DNA of 7,632 nucleotides. Source: an uncultured Clostridia bacterium (GTDB taxonomy: Bacteria; Bacillota; Clostridia; TANB77; CAG-465). Where the stretch lies: contig CANRAK010000062.1 in assembly GCA_947628575.1 (NCBI GenBank), positions 1-7,632 on the forward strand, given 5' to 3'. A program made the translations under genes and the position numbers. The notes under the pieces are model-generated. The model was given only the letters and a program-made list of their open reading frames with translations, did not search any database and was not told the DNA's origin. Shown here piece after piece: positions 1 through 7,131 of this stretch; the stretch's first letter is position 1; each line of letters starts with the position of its first letter.

Positions 1-1697
1 TACCTAATTTTTAATTGACTAATTACTTTGTCTGCCATACCAAATGCTGTTGCATATACTAAATATTTTTCCCAAAGTACTAATGAAGGTAAATCTTTTT
101 CATCCATCATAGAAAAGTCTTTCATGAATTTCTTTAAAGCATCCCATTTATCTATTTCATCTACTCCTTTTTGTCTAAATATATTTAGTCTCTTTCTAGC
201 AATGATAGTTAAAATACTATTAGTAATAGTTATTAATGCATATAGTATTACACTAGATAAGATTAATTTATTGCTTGTTAGACCTAGTATACCCATATCT
301 GCCATTCCATACGTAAACAAACCAAATAAAGCAATAGCTATTAGTGAAATAGAGCCAAGAGATAATTTAACTCTCTTTTTAATTTCATCTTGGTCTATAT
401 AATCATTTTCTTTAAAATATTCTTCTACTCCTCTATTTATCTTTGAAGCTAAACTTTCAACACTTCTAGCATTTCTTTCTATATAATTTTGCAACTGCTT
501 AACTGTTATCTCTTCTTTATCTCCAATAGCTGTAGCAACAAAATTATATATTGCTAGTTCATCTTTATATAAATTATATTCTGTAGGTACATTTTCAGTT
601 AGTCTGATTTTTACAAGATCTTCATCTTTTTCTACAATAAATGATAAATATTTCTTTAAATTTAAATCCATCATAGTTGCAGCAAATATTTTTCCAAAGC
701 TTGATGAAGTCGAGCTATAAGAATTATGTATTAATGCAGATGCTTGTGCAGGAGTTGCATCTTCTCTTGGTATATCTCTAAAGTAATCATAATCTGTTAG
801 AGGCTTTATCTTACTATTTGAATATATTATTATTTTCAAGCAAGTATATACTCTAGTAAGTCCATACACACAGCAAAGTATAATAATTCCACCTATTATA
901 TATAACGTAGTCTTTAGACCATTTCTTTTTGTATTTGCTATATCTGCCCATGTTGTTTCTTCAGATATTATATCATCAATAGCATCATCATAATCCATTC
1001 TTGCTGAATATAATATTGAGTCTTTTGGGAAAGTAGTTCTAATTTCTACCATATTTTCTTCTGGTATATTTTGAAGCTGAAACTCTATTATACCACCATC
1101 ACTTGAATTAATTACACCATTTAATGTATCAGTATGTCCCCATACCTTTACATCATCTTTTGTTAGATTACTATCTGGTAATATTATTTTTCCATCTATT
1201 TTTTCAATAGGAATCTCAAAATTATTTCCAACTATTTGCCAATATAGTTCAGCACAGTCATTATGAATAGCAACTGCATCATTTACTGTATATTCTATTT
1301 TAAATTTTCTATCGCCATAAGAATTATCCATTCCTACATTCCATGCTATTTCAAAATCGCCACTTGGATTATCTAAAGCATAGTATGAATTATCTGTAAC
1401 ATGGTACATATACTCATATATTTGGTCAAATTCTAAACCACTATCTAAATCTGTTACTTTAACATTAGTAATATCTGTAAAGCCATTACCATACTCAAAT
1501 GACTTAAATAATGTATTAGTATCTGAAATATTTATATCCCATATTTCTGTAACATCCATACTTGCATCTTCATTTACTACAGCACTATACTCTAAATTAT
1601 TAAGCATTAAAGAGCTAGCTTCTACATTACCTTTTGATACTAAAAATATTGATAATATAGCAACAATTATAATACTAATTTTTACTTTTACTTTCAT
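1..1697 (-). CDS. DUF2207 domain-containing membrane protein (3' end beyond the window)
   Basis: The reading frame is open from ATG 1697 to the left edge, so 565 codons are visible and the stop is missing. Residues 1-28 look like a signal peptide (basic start, hydrophobic run IIIVAILSIFLV, then VEAS). Residues 30-220 form the extracytoplasmic DUF2207 part: the strand EYSAVVNEDASMDVTEIWDI resembles the family opening, and LYWQIVGNNFEIPIE (151-165) matches its Trp/Gly motif. Membrane segments follow at about 263-290, 446-465 and 478-500. Between the first two is a cytoplasmic part with the family-like DIPREDATPAQASALI (308-323). The C-terminal cytosolic part has KWDALKKFMKDF (517-528) and LWEKYLVYATAFGMADKV (541-558), a hallmark of the family. 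The molecular role of DUF2207 proteins is unknown to me. The gene starts 10 nt after the upstream dikinase stop, and its Shine-Dalgarno GGGGAG directly follows that stop's TGA, so the two are almost certainly cotranscribed. Confidence 0.9.
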   Translation of the reverse strand, partial: MKVKVKISIIIVAILSIFLVSKGNVEASSLMLNNLEYSAVVNEDASMDVTEIWDINISDTNTLFKSFEYGNGFTDITNVKVTDLDSGLEFDQIYEYMYHVTDNSYYALDNPSGDFEIAWNVGMDNSYGDRKFKIEYTVNDAVAIHNDCAELYWQIVGNNFEIPIEKIDGKIILPDSNLTKDDVKVWGHTDTLNGVINSSDGGIIEFQLQNIPEENMVEIRTTFPKDSILYSARMDYDDAIDDIISEETTWADIANTKRNGLKTTLYIIGGIIILCCVYGLTRVYTCLKIIIYSNSKIKPLTDYDYFRDIPREDATPAQASALIHNSYSSTSSSFGKIFAATMMDLNLKKYLSFIVEKDEDLVKIRLTENVPTEYNLYKDELAIYNFVATAIGDKEEITVKQLQNYIERNARSVESLASKINRGVEEYFKENDYIDQDEIKKRVKLSLGSISLIAIALFGLFTYGMADMGILGLTSNKLILSSVILYALITITNSILTIIARKRLNIFRQKGVDEIDKWDALKKFMKDFSMMDEKDLPSLVLWEKYLVYATAFGMADKVISQLKIR

Positions 1698-1707
1698 ATA
1701 ACTCCCC

Positions 1708-4116
1708 TCATTTTATAATAACTTCACCTGTATCACCATTAATTACTACATTATCCCCATTTTTTATATTTAATGTAGCATCTTTTAAACTTACTACACA
1801 AGGCACTCTATTTTCTCTTGCATTAATGGCAATATGGCATAGTATTCCACCATACTCAGTTATAATACCTGACAGTTCAGATAAATTAAGATTTTTAAAT
1901 ATATCTTGATTAATATACTTTGTAACTAATATATCTGACTTTTTCAAATTTTTCAAGTCTTCTTTTTGGTTTACTATGCAAGCCCTAGACTCAGCTTTTC
2001 CAAAACTTGCACCTATTCCTCGATAGCTTTTACTATAATCTATTTTTATATATTGCTTACTACAAGGAAAAATATCCACTTGAGCATTATAATTTCTAAA
2101 TGAATTAAAGTATATTTTATTTTTATTTATTATTGACTTAATATCATTTTCTTTATCTATACTATTTTCATTTAAAATATACTGGTATTCTAAGTTAAAA
2201 ATGTCTTCTTCGTTTTCTATAATAAATTCATTTTTATATTCTTTTCCAAGAATTAGCATATATTTTCTTAATACGTTTTGAGCCATAAGTACTAAGTTTT
2301 TAAGTATATTGTTTTTACTAATTAAATCTCTTACAAATTCTATATCTTTTAATATATTTTTTGACTTAGATTTTTTAGCATTAGCAACTACTTTTTGTAT
2401 TATCTCATTATACTCTCTATTTTGCTTTTTATTTTCTCTTAATGGGTCAAATTTATCGTCTAACTCAAGCATATCTCTATACATCTTAATTACTTTTAAT
2501 ATTTCTTCATCATAAGTTTTATATATTATATCTGTCTCATTAAAAGAATGATACCCAAACATATCTACAAATTCTGTTAGAAACTCTTTTATATTTTCAT
2601 TATTTCTATCTTTTCTGTATAAATAAAAGATTTCCGCATCTAAATTATCCTCAAAAAATTTCTTTTTCTTACTATCATTTCTTATCTTTCGAGTTAAGTC
2701 CCATATATATAGCATTGGAGCATTTTGCTTGTCATCTATAGAATAAATTAAAGTTTGTATTTCGTTTTTAGTTAAAGTTCCATTTAGTATTTTGTTTAAA
2801 TTTATTTTATATATTAAATTTATCATTGACTGCCATATATATACACTTTTTATATCATAATATAAATTAATTGCATTTAACACATTATCTTTGATATTGT
2901 TACTATTTGTATTATCTATACTTTGCTTTAACTCTTCTATCTCTTTCAATTTAGAATTTCTAAATTCTTGAGTATTAATAATTTGCTTTTTTACTATATC
3001 CATTATATTTTTCTTATGGAATAGAATATTTTTTCTAGTACTGTTATTTACATTTTCTTTTCCGTTATCTAAATAGTCTATTCTTGTGCCTAGCATCTCA
3101 TCAAAATTTCTTTCTACATATCCTGGCACACTTTCAAGTATATTTTTAATTAAAGATAAATTCCAATATAGTCTAGAGTATTTATTTATAATAATAGGCT
3201 TTACAATATCATTTTCATTTATAATCTTTAAGCTATTTATAAATGAAGGGATTACACTATTACATATTTTTTCATCTAGTGAGAACATAAATTTAGAAAT
3301 CGTAGCCTCTTTAGTGGCATTAGTAAATCTTGAATATATTTCTTTATGCTCTATTTTTGTTATAGGTCGTACTTGAAAAATATATAATTTAGAATCATAT
3401 ACACCAAATTCAACATCTATTGGAAAGCCTATTTCTTGTTGCAGACTCAAAGATATATTTATTATTCTTTTAATTGCACTATCTCCTAAAATATTAATTT
3501 TAGGTTGCTCTATGTATTCTTCCTTTACCCAGTCATATACTATTCTTTCAGGAACAGTCTTTCCATCTACAACATCGCCAAATCCTTTTGAGAATTCTAC
3601 AATCACCTGTGTATCTATTCCATTAGCTGGATTAACTGTAAATAGTATACCACTAACATTGCTTTCTATCATTTCTTGAATAATTATATTCATTTCAATT
3701 TTACTTATATCTATGTTATTTTTCCTATAAAATTGTAAGTTATCTGTACTATATAATGATAAGAAACAGCTTTTAATCTTATCTTTAAAGCAAGATTTAT
3801 CTAGTACCACATTTAAGTATGTATTATATCTTCCTGCAAGTGATAAATTTCTACTATCTTCTATACTAGCACTACTTCTAATAGCGTATTTTTTATCTTT
3901 TGGAAGCATACTAAAAATTTCATTAATAAGCTCATCAGGTATTTCAATTTTATCTATTGTTTCAAAGTTTATATTCTGCTCTTTTATGATTTTTTTAAAT
4001 TCTTCAAAATCTAAAACAATGCCTAAAGGAATATTATATCCTTTAGATTTTAATATAGATAAGTATTTAGCTTTATTTCCACAGTTTTCTATTATTTTAT
4101 CTCCTAATCTATACAA
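1708..4116 (-). CDS. Rifampin phosphotransferase-like / PEP-synthase-like dikinase
   Basis: This is a cytosolic enzyme of the PEP synthase/PPDK superfamily with the RPH layout. Such enzymes use ATP to phosphorylate a swivelling histidine, which passes the phosphate to a substrate, releasing AMP and Pi; rifampin is the known RPH substrate. Numbering is from ATG 4158 (816 aa). The ATP-grasp domain (about 15-267) has Lys29, RSSASIED (94-101), SGILFTVNP (169-177), DVE (248-250) and QVRPIT (262-267). The central domain (about 275-715) has RLYWNLSLIKNILESVPG (329-346), FGYHSFNETD (534-543) and EDIFNLE (651-657), all matching RPH-like proteins. The C-terminal domain has GGILCHIA with candidate catalytic His775, 41 residues from the end. 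There is no PEP-binding TIM barrel, so it is not a true PpsA or PPDK. I prefer the TTG start at 4116 (802 aa), because GGAGTGAT lies 8 nt upstream; ATG 4158 and GTG 4125 are alternatives. Whether rifamycins are the substrate cannot be told from the sequence. Confidence 0.88.
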   Translation of the reverse strand: MYRLGDKIIENCGNKAKYLSILKSKGYNIPLGIVLDFEEFKKIIKEQNINFETIDKIEIPDELINEIFSMLPKDKKYAIRSSASIEDSRNLSLAGRYNTYLNVVLDKSCFKDKIKSCFLSLYSTDNLQFYRKNNIDISKIEMNIIIQEMIESNVSGILFTVNPANGIDTQVIVEFSKGFGDVVDGKTVPERIVYDWVKEEYIEQPKINILGDSAIKRIINISLSLQQEIGFPIDVEFGVYDSKLYIFQVRPITKIEHKEIYSRFTNATKEATISKFMFSLDEKICNSVIPSFINSLKIINENDIVKPIIINKYSRLYWNLSLIKNILESVPGYVERNFDEMLGTRIDYLDNGKENVNNSTRKNILFHKKNIMDIVKKQIINTQEFRNSKLKEIEELKQSIDNTNSNNIKDNVLNAINLYYDIKSVYIWQSMINLIYKINLNKILNGTLTKNEIQTLIYSIDDKQNAPMLYIWDLTRKIRNDSKKKKFFEDNLDAEIFYLYRKDRNNENIKEFLTEFVDMFGYHSFNETDIIYKTYDEEILKVIKMYRDMLELDDKFDPLRENKKQNREYNEIIQKVVANAKKSKSKNILKDIEFVRDLISKNNILKNLVLMAQNVLRKYMLILGKEYKNEFIIENEEDIFNLEYQYILNENSIDKENDIKSIINKNKIYFNSFRNYNAQVDIFPCSKQYIKIDYSKSYRGIGASFGKAESRACIVNQKEDLKNLKKSDILVTKYINQDIFKNLNLSELSGIITEYGGILCHIAINARENRVPCVVSLKDATLNIKNGDNVVINGDTGEVIIK

Positions 4117-4120
4117 TGCT

Positions 4121-4128
4121 ATCACTCC
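4121..4128 (-). promoter_or_regulatory. Ribosome binding site favouring a TTG start for the dikinase
   Basis: The minus strand reads GGAGTGAT at 4128-4121, close to the anti-Shine-Dalgarno ideal, with 8 nt between GGAG and the TTG at 4116-4114. The in-frame ATG at 4158 has only AGG about 3 nt upstream, which is too close, and the best promoter would start the transcript almost on top of that ATG. The resulting protein would begin MYRLGDKIIENCGNKAKYL, a normal-looking start for the family. A GTG at 4125 with AGGA upstream is a weaker third option. Confidence 0.6.
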
Positions 4129-4166
4129 GTTTCCTGCTTTAGATTTTTTTAAAAACATCTACCTAT

Positions 4167-4195
4167 ATTCTATCACATAACAGTTATTATAACAA
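4167..4195 (-). promoter_or_regulatory. Sigma-A-like promoter of the dikinase-DUF2207 unit
   Basis: On the minus strand TTGTTA (4195-4190) and TAGAAT (4172-4167) are separated by exactly 17 nt. TGA directly before the -10 box makes an extended -10. The predicted transcript start, near 4160, lies just downstream of the terminator of the upstream gene. It leaves about 43 nt of leader before TTG 4116, but only about 2 nt before ATG 4158. An alternative -10, TATAAT at 4191-4186, has only a poly-T run at the -35 position. Confidence 0.5.
4177..4193. repeat. Overlapping palindromes in the promoter spacer (possible operator)
   Basis: Plus-strand arms ATAAC (4177-4181), GTTAT (4183-4187) and ATAAC (4189-4193) are each separated by one base. 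This makes two perfect 11-nt palindromes sharing the middle arm. They sit between the -10 and -35 boxes of the proposed dikinase promoter, where a repressor would act. The arms are AT-rich, so chance cannot be excluded in this background. Confidence 0.3.
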
Positions 4196-4208
4196 TCTAA
4201 ATTTGCAG

Positions 4209-4242
4209 AAAAAAACTTACCAATCGTAATGATTGATAAGTT
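4209..4242 (-). terminator. Rho-independent terminator after the 54-residue-repeat gene
   Basis: The minus-strand RNA pairs 4242-4231 with 4225-4214: a 12-pair stem including one G-U pair around a 5-nt loop (ATTAC). Seven U residues follow directly (4215-4209). It starts 6 nt after the stop codon of the repeat protein gene. On the plus strand the same hairpin has an A-C mismatch and no useful T-run, so it is directional and separates this gene from the dikinase unit. Confidence 0.88.
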
Positions 4243-4248
4243 AAAAAT

Positions 4249-4839
4249 TTAAATTACATATTTTTCATCATCTATTGCAGGTGTATGAATACCTTTTTTA
4301 ATATATTTATCCATTCTTGCATCTACAAAAGATTGAGCATACTCGTTAACTACGCCATAAGGTCTATTATCGCTATAGCTTGTCATAGTATAGATTTTCT
4401 TATATACTTCGTCAACTACTTTATTATCTCCGTTTTCCATAGCTTTATATAATCTTGATAGTTGCTTATCTAATAATGTTCTATCGACAAAGCTTTTAGC
4501 ATACTCATTAATTTGCTTACTATCTTCACTATTTATATATCCAGCCATTCCCATGACTTCTCTAGATAATCTCTTAAGTTCTTCATTATTATTTTCTTTT
4601 TTAGCTAATTGAACTTTTTTATTATGTTCATCATAAGCTAATTTATCTAAAAATTTCTTTACGTATTCATTAAAATTATCTTGATTTGAATCTTTTGTAT
4701 ATCCTGCTAATGTTCTTAAAGTATTATTTTTTAAACACACTTTAGCGAAGATATTAGGGTTTGTACTTTCTTTTACTACTTTCATTAACTCAATATACTC
4801 ATATAATTTTTCTTCATTAATTTGTTTTTTACTATTCAT
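4249..4839 (-). CDS. Unrecognised protein of three 54-residue repeats
   Basis: I do not recognise this family. Numbered from ATG 4839 (196 aa), the protein has no signal peptide or membrane segment and is rich in Lys, Asn, Asp and Glu, so it is probably cytosolic and mainly helical. Three tandem units are visible. The AGY/AGY/TSY motifs are at 45-47, 99-101 and 153-155. NEYV/NEYA/NEYA starts at 57, 111 and 165, and FLD/FVD/FVD is at 63-65, 117-119 and 171-173. Every step is exactly 54 residues. Between them lies a charged helix containing KENNN or MENGD, apparently preceded by a more diverged first copy (LMKVVKESTNPN). The last unit ends in a short tail, TPAIDDEKYVI. An in-frame TTG lies just upstream at 4842, but GGAG is only 2 nt from it and 5 nt from the ATG, so the ATG is chosen. 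The gene has its own promoter and terminator and is thus monocistronic between gerB and the dikinase unit. A scaffold or binding role is only a guess. Confidence 0.85.
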   Translation of the reverse strand: MNSKKQINEEKLYEYIELMKVVKESTNPNIFAKVCLKNNTLRTLAGYTKDSNQDNFNEYVKKFLDKLAYDEHNKKVQLAKKENNNEELKRLSREVMGMAGYINSEDSKQINEYAKSFVDRTLLDKQLSRLYKAMENGDNKVVDEVYKKIYTMTSYSDNRPYGVVNEYAQSFVDARMDKYIKKGIHTPAIDDEKYVI

Positions 4840-4844
4840 CAAAA

Positions 4845-4854
4845 CTCCACCCCC
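4845..4854 (-). promoter_or_regulatory. Strong ribosome binding site of the repeat protein gene
   Basis: The minus strand reads GGGGGTGGAG at 4854-4845, ending 5 nt before ATG 4839. It is G-rich in a very AT-rich setting and decides for the ATG over the adjacent in-frame TTG (4842). Together with the strong promoter it suggests a well-expressed product. Confidence 0.75.
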
Positions 4855-4908
4855 AACATATCATTTTATACCAAGTTGTGTCTATAAATTATAAAACGTA
4901 CATTTTTA

Positions 4909-4937
4909 ATTATACCACTTTTTGAGGGATTTTGCAA
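4909..4937 (-). promoter_or_regulatory. Extended -10 sigma-A-like promoter of the repeat protein gene
   Basis: On the minus strand TTGCAA (4937-4932) is followed after exactly 17 nt by a perfect TATAAT (4914-4909). TGG directly before it makes the extended -10 TGNTATAAT. The predicted transcript start, near 4902, gives a leader of about 60 nt. It lies in the gap after gerB and does not look like a sigma-F or sigma-G promoter, so the gene is expected to be expressed in growing cells. Confidence 0.75.
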
Positions 4938-4962
4938 CATTTTTGTAATATTTTGTTGTGTT

Positions 4963-6057
4963 TTATGTAATATTTTTCCTTTTGACTAGTAATCTACAAT
5001 ATGTAGCTATTAAAGGGATAAATATGAATATTAAAACTGAGTATACAAAGTATCCTTTTAGCATTTCAATAAACGTAATTGTATTTTTAAAAATAACATT
5101 AGTTATAATAAATTGAGATAATGCTATTAATACTGAGTAATATCTTCTAAATCTTGTCTTAGGCATTATATTAATTAAAAAATAATATAAAAAGCTTAAA
5201 AGACCAACGCAGTTAAAGTAATATTGCAATGCTAATATATTCTCTATTCTCTCTAGTATATTAAATAAGCTAAACTGTTTTAAAGATATATGCTCAGGAA
5301 ATCTAAAAATACTTAAATACTCTCTTCCAAGTATTAATATTGTAGCAAGTATTATTAGTCCAAAAATAACATTAGTAAAGATAAATACTTTTAATAAGTT
5401 ACCATTTAATCTGTCACTATCTTTTATATTTTTCTTAGATGTAACAAGAAGCATTACAAGTGGTACTGCAAATAATATAAAATAAGTTAATATACTTTTT
5501 ATAATACTAGTTTTTGAACTTAAAAATAGTGGCTCTATATTAGTTATATTTAGCTCCTGAAATGTACCTAAAAATCCAAATACTATAAAGATAAATGAAA
5601 CAATTGAAAAAACTTGATTTGTCTTTATTAATGTAGATAAGTTCTTAGTAGATAAATATATAAGTGGAAGTAATACTAATATCTTTAAATAATCTACAGA
5701 TGTTTCTGGTAAATACTCAGTATTAAAGAAATCTGCCATATTATATAGTATAACTAATGAAATGATGTAAAATCCTATTGCCATAATTATATTTAATGCT
5801 TTTCCTAAAAAACTACCAAATAGATTTTCATTTAGCTCATATATATTGTTAGTTTCATTTTTATTTATTATATATCTTACAATGTAAAAGGTTATAAAGC
5901 TTAATATAAATCCTAATATTATTGCAATTATAGTATCATTTTGAGTTAGCGAAAACATTATATAGCTACCTTTTCCAATAAATATAGAAAGAGTAGCTGT
6001 AAACATTATAAAACTATAACCAAAGCTATATATTTTTTCTGAATCTTTTTCTACCAT
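4963..6057 (-). CDS. gerKB: Spore germination permease subunit GerB (GerAB/KB family)
   Basis: This is the integral-membrane B subunit of a GerA-type germinant receptor, from the APC-transporter-like GerAB family; B subunits take part in nutrient recognition in the spore inner membrane. The 364 aa are the normal family length, and about ten hydrophobic segments are visible (near 11-31, 41-65, 84-108, 123-138, 147-167, 184-206, 223-245, 276-298, 306-323 and 330-355). The stretch FPEHISLKQFSLFNILERIENI, split here as FPEHISLKQF then SLFNILERIENI (253-274), matches the conserved loop with the Glu-Arg pair of this family. The ATG lies inside the gerC stop region (ATGGTAG), a 7-nt overlap. The nearest Shine-Dalgarno, GGTGG at 6074-6070, is 12 nt away, so translational coupling to gerC is likely. 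The first segment lacks the proline often seen there. The symbol follows gene order and is not a proven orthology. No terminator is evident after the stop. Confidence 0.88.
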   Translation of the reverse strand: MVEKDSEKIYSFGYSFIMFTATLSIFIGKGSYIMFSLTQNDTIIAIILGFILSFITFYIVRYIINKNETNNIYELNENLFGSFLGKALNIIMAIGFYIISLVILYNMADFFNTEYLPETSVDYLKILVLLPLIYLSTKNLSTLIKTNQVFSIVSFIFIVFGFLGTFQELNITNIEPLFLSSKTSIIKSILTYFILFAVPLVMLLVTSKKNIKDSDRLNGNLLKVFIFTNVIFGLIILATILILGREYLSIFRFPEHISLKQFSLFNILERIENILALQYYFNCVGLLSFLYYFLINIMPKTRFRRYYSVLIALSQFIITNVIFKNTITFIEMLKGYFVYSVLIFIFIPLIATYCRLLVKRKNIT

Positions 6058-7121
6058 TTCTTTATTACACCACCTTGATTTAGTATTCTAACTTTAACAT
6101 CAGTAACTATATTAACTTTTTTTAAGTAGTCACTATCATTAAATAGCAAATCTTTTTTCCTATATAATAAATTTCCAATACCTATTAAATCTGTATCATA
6201 CTCATCTATCATAGTAAATATAGCATTATCTACTCTCCCCTTTATTTCAGCTTCTAATTCTTCTTCAATTTTATCTGTAGTCTCTGATGTTTTTATAATT
6301 ATATCTTTTCCAGTTTCTGATATATTCATATCTAAATTTATTTCCATTTTTACTTGATTTTTTTCTTTATCTAGCTTTACATTATTTTTACTAGATATTA
6401 TTTCTGACACGATTAAATTATCTTCTTCTCCTACTGAAATTATAGCGTTTTCTAAGTTGTTATTCAAAATATTAAAAATTATACTATCTTCATCATCTAA
6501 AAATCCTAGCATATTCCATGATTTAAAAAATGCCATATCCGATATTTCTATTTTATCGTTATTTAATGTACATGAATTAACTATTATATCTATTCCTGGT
6601 CTAAGTATATCCTTTATAATATCATTTAATGTATAACTATTACTGTTTCCTCTATATTTAGCAGATGAAAGTAACATCTCTTTCATATCTATTTTTTCTT
6701 CATTAATAGTCTGTATTATATCTTTAACATCATTTTCTTTTGCTATAAATAGGTAAAAATTATTACTTCCCTCATTATCCCTAATAAAGAAATCTAATGT
6801 ATTTTCCATTTTTTCTCTAGCTACTTTTTCAGATAAAATTAGAGTTTGCATATGAGCAATATATAGCTTTTTTGGAGATTCATCTACTATATATCTTACT
6901 GCCTCTTGTACAGATTTTCCTTGTGCCTCATATATTTTCCCTTTTTCCGAATTATCTTTTCCTGTTGTATCTCTTACTATTACATTAACTTTATATCCAT
7001 CTTCTTCACTATAGTCTATTCCTATTACCCTTACTATTGCAAGATCAGATAATTCTCTTAAATTATCTAGTCCATTAAAGCATAAAACTATAAGTATTAA
7101 AGCAATTACATACTTTCTCAT
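6051..7121 (-). CDS. gerKC: Ger(x)C family spore germination protein GerC
   Basis: This is the C subunit of a GerA-type germinant receptor, normally a lipoprotein on the outer face of the spore inner membrane. Its 356 aa are close to the usual length. RELSDLAIVRVIGIDY (22-37) matches the family opening. KLYIAHMQTLILSEKVA (85-101) followed by DFFIRDNE (110-117) matches the conserved GerAC N-terminal domain. AFFKSWNMLGFLDDED (197-212) opens the C-terminal domain. The N-terminus is hydrophobic (4-15), but the canonical Gly-Cys-Trp-Asp before the REL motif reads NGLDNLREL; the only nearby Cys is Cys14 in IVLC, a poor lipobox. The start ATG has AGGTGAT (7131-7125), which overlaps the gerA stop, at good spacing. 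The gene is 4 nt after gerA and overlaps gerB by 7 nt, so it belongs to one operon with both. Confidence 0.9.
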   Translation of the reverse strand: MRKYVIALILIVLCFNGLDNLRELSDLAIVRVIGIDYSEEDGYKVNVIVRDTTGKDNSEKGKIYEAQGKSVQEAVRYIVDESPKKLYIAHMQTLILSEKVAREKMENTLDFFIRDNEGSNNFYLFIAKENDVKDIIQTINEEKIDMKEMLLSSAKYRGNSNSYTLNDIIKDILRPGIDIIVNSCTLNNDKIEISDMAFFKSWNMLGFLDDEDSIIFNILNNNLENAIISVGEEDNLIVSEIISSKNNVKLDKEKNQVKMEINLDMNISETGKDIIIKTSETTDKIEEELEAEIKGRVDNAIFTMIDEYDTDLIGIGNLLYRKKDLLFNDSDYLKKVNIVTDVKVRILNQGGVIKKW

Positions 7122-7124
7122 TAT

Positions 7125-7131
7125 ATCACCT
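7125..7131 (-). promoter_or_regulatory. gerC ribosome binding site overlapping the gerA stop
   Basis: AGGTGAT at 7131-7125 contains the TGA stop of gerA and sits 5 nt (measured from AGGTG) before the gerC ATG at 7121. This arrangement favours translational coupling and fixes the gerC start. Confidence 0.75.

Noticed and set aside
28..402. Plus-strand open frame of 124 codons
   Set aside because: It lies antisense inside the DUF2207 gene, whose frame is intact and matches family motifs there; no ribosome binding site or family resemblance was seen.
1834..1836. Cys directly before the candidate catalytic His of the dikinase (Cys774) as an odd substitution
   Set aside because: As I recall, true PEP synthases such as E. 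coli PpsA also have a Cys-His pair in this motif, so it is not unusual and does not suggest inactivity.
2309..4180. Three short plus-strand open frames (2309-2515, 3086-3376, 3986-4180)
   Set aside because: All are almost wholly antisense to the dikinase gene, are rich in Ser, Phe, Ile and Leu as expected from reversed AT-rich codons, and lack recognisable features.
4186..4191. Perfect TATAAT as the main -10 of the dikinase promoter
   Set aside because: The -35 position at 17 nt spacing falls in the poly-T tail of the upstream terminator; the TTGTTA/TAGAAT pair with an extended -10 fits better.
4864..4896. TTTTATA/TATAAAA stem in the leader of the repeat protein gene
   Set aside because: Seven A-T-only pairs with a 19-nt loop are expected by chance in such AT-rich DNA; no riboswitch-like core was seen.
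4935..4958. Inverted repeat CAACA...TGTTG after gerB as a possible terminator
   Set aside because: Only 5 pairs around a 14-nt loop, overlapping the -35 box of the next gene and with no T-run; too weak to call.
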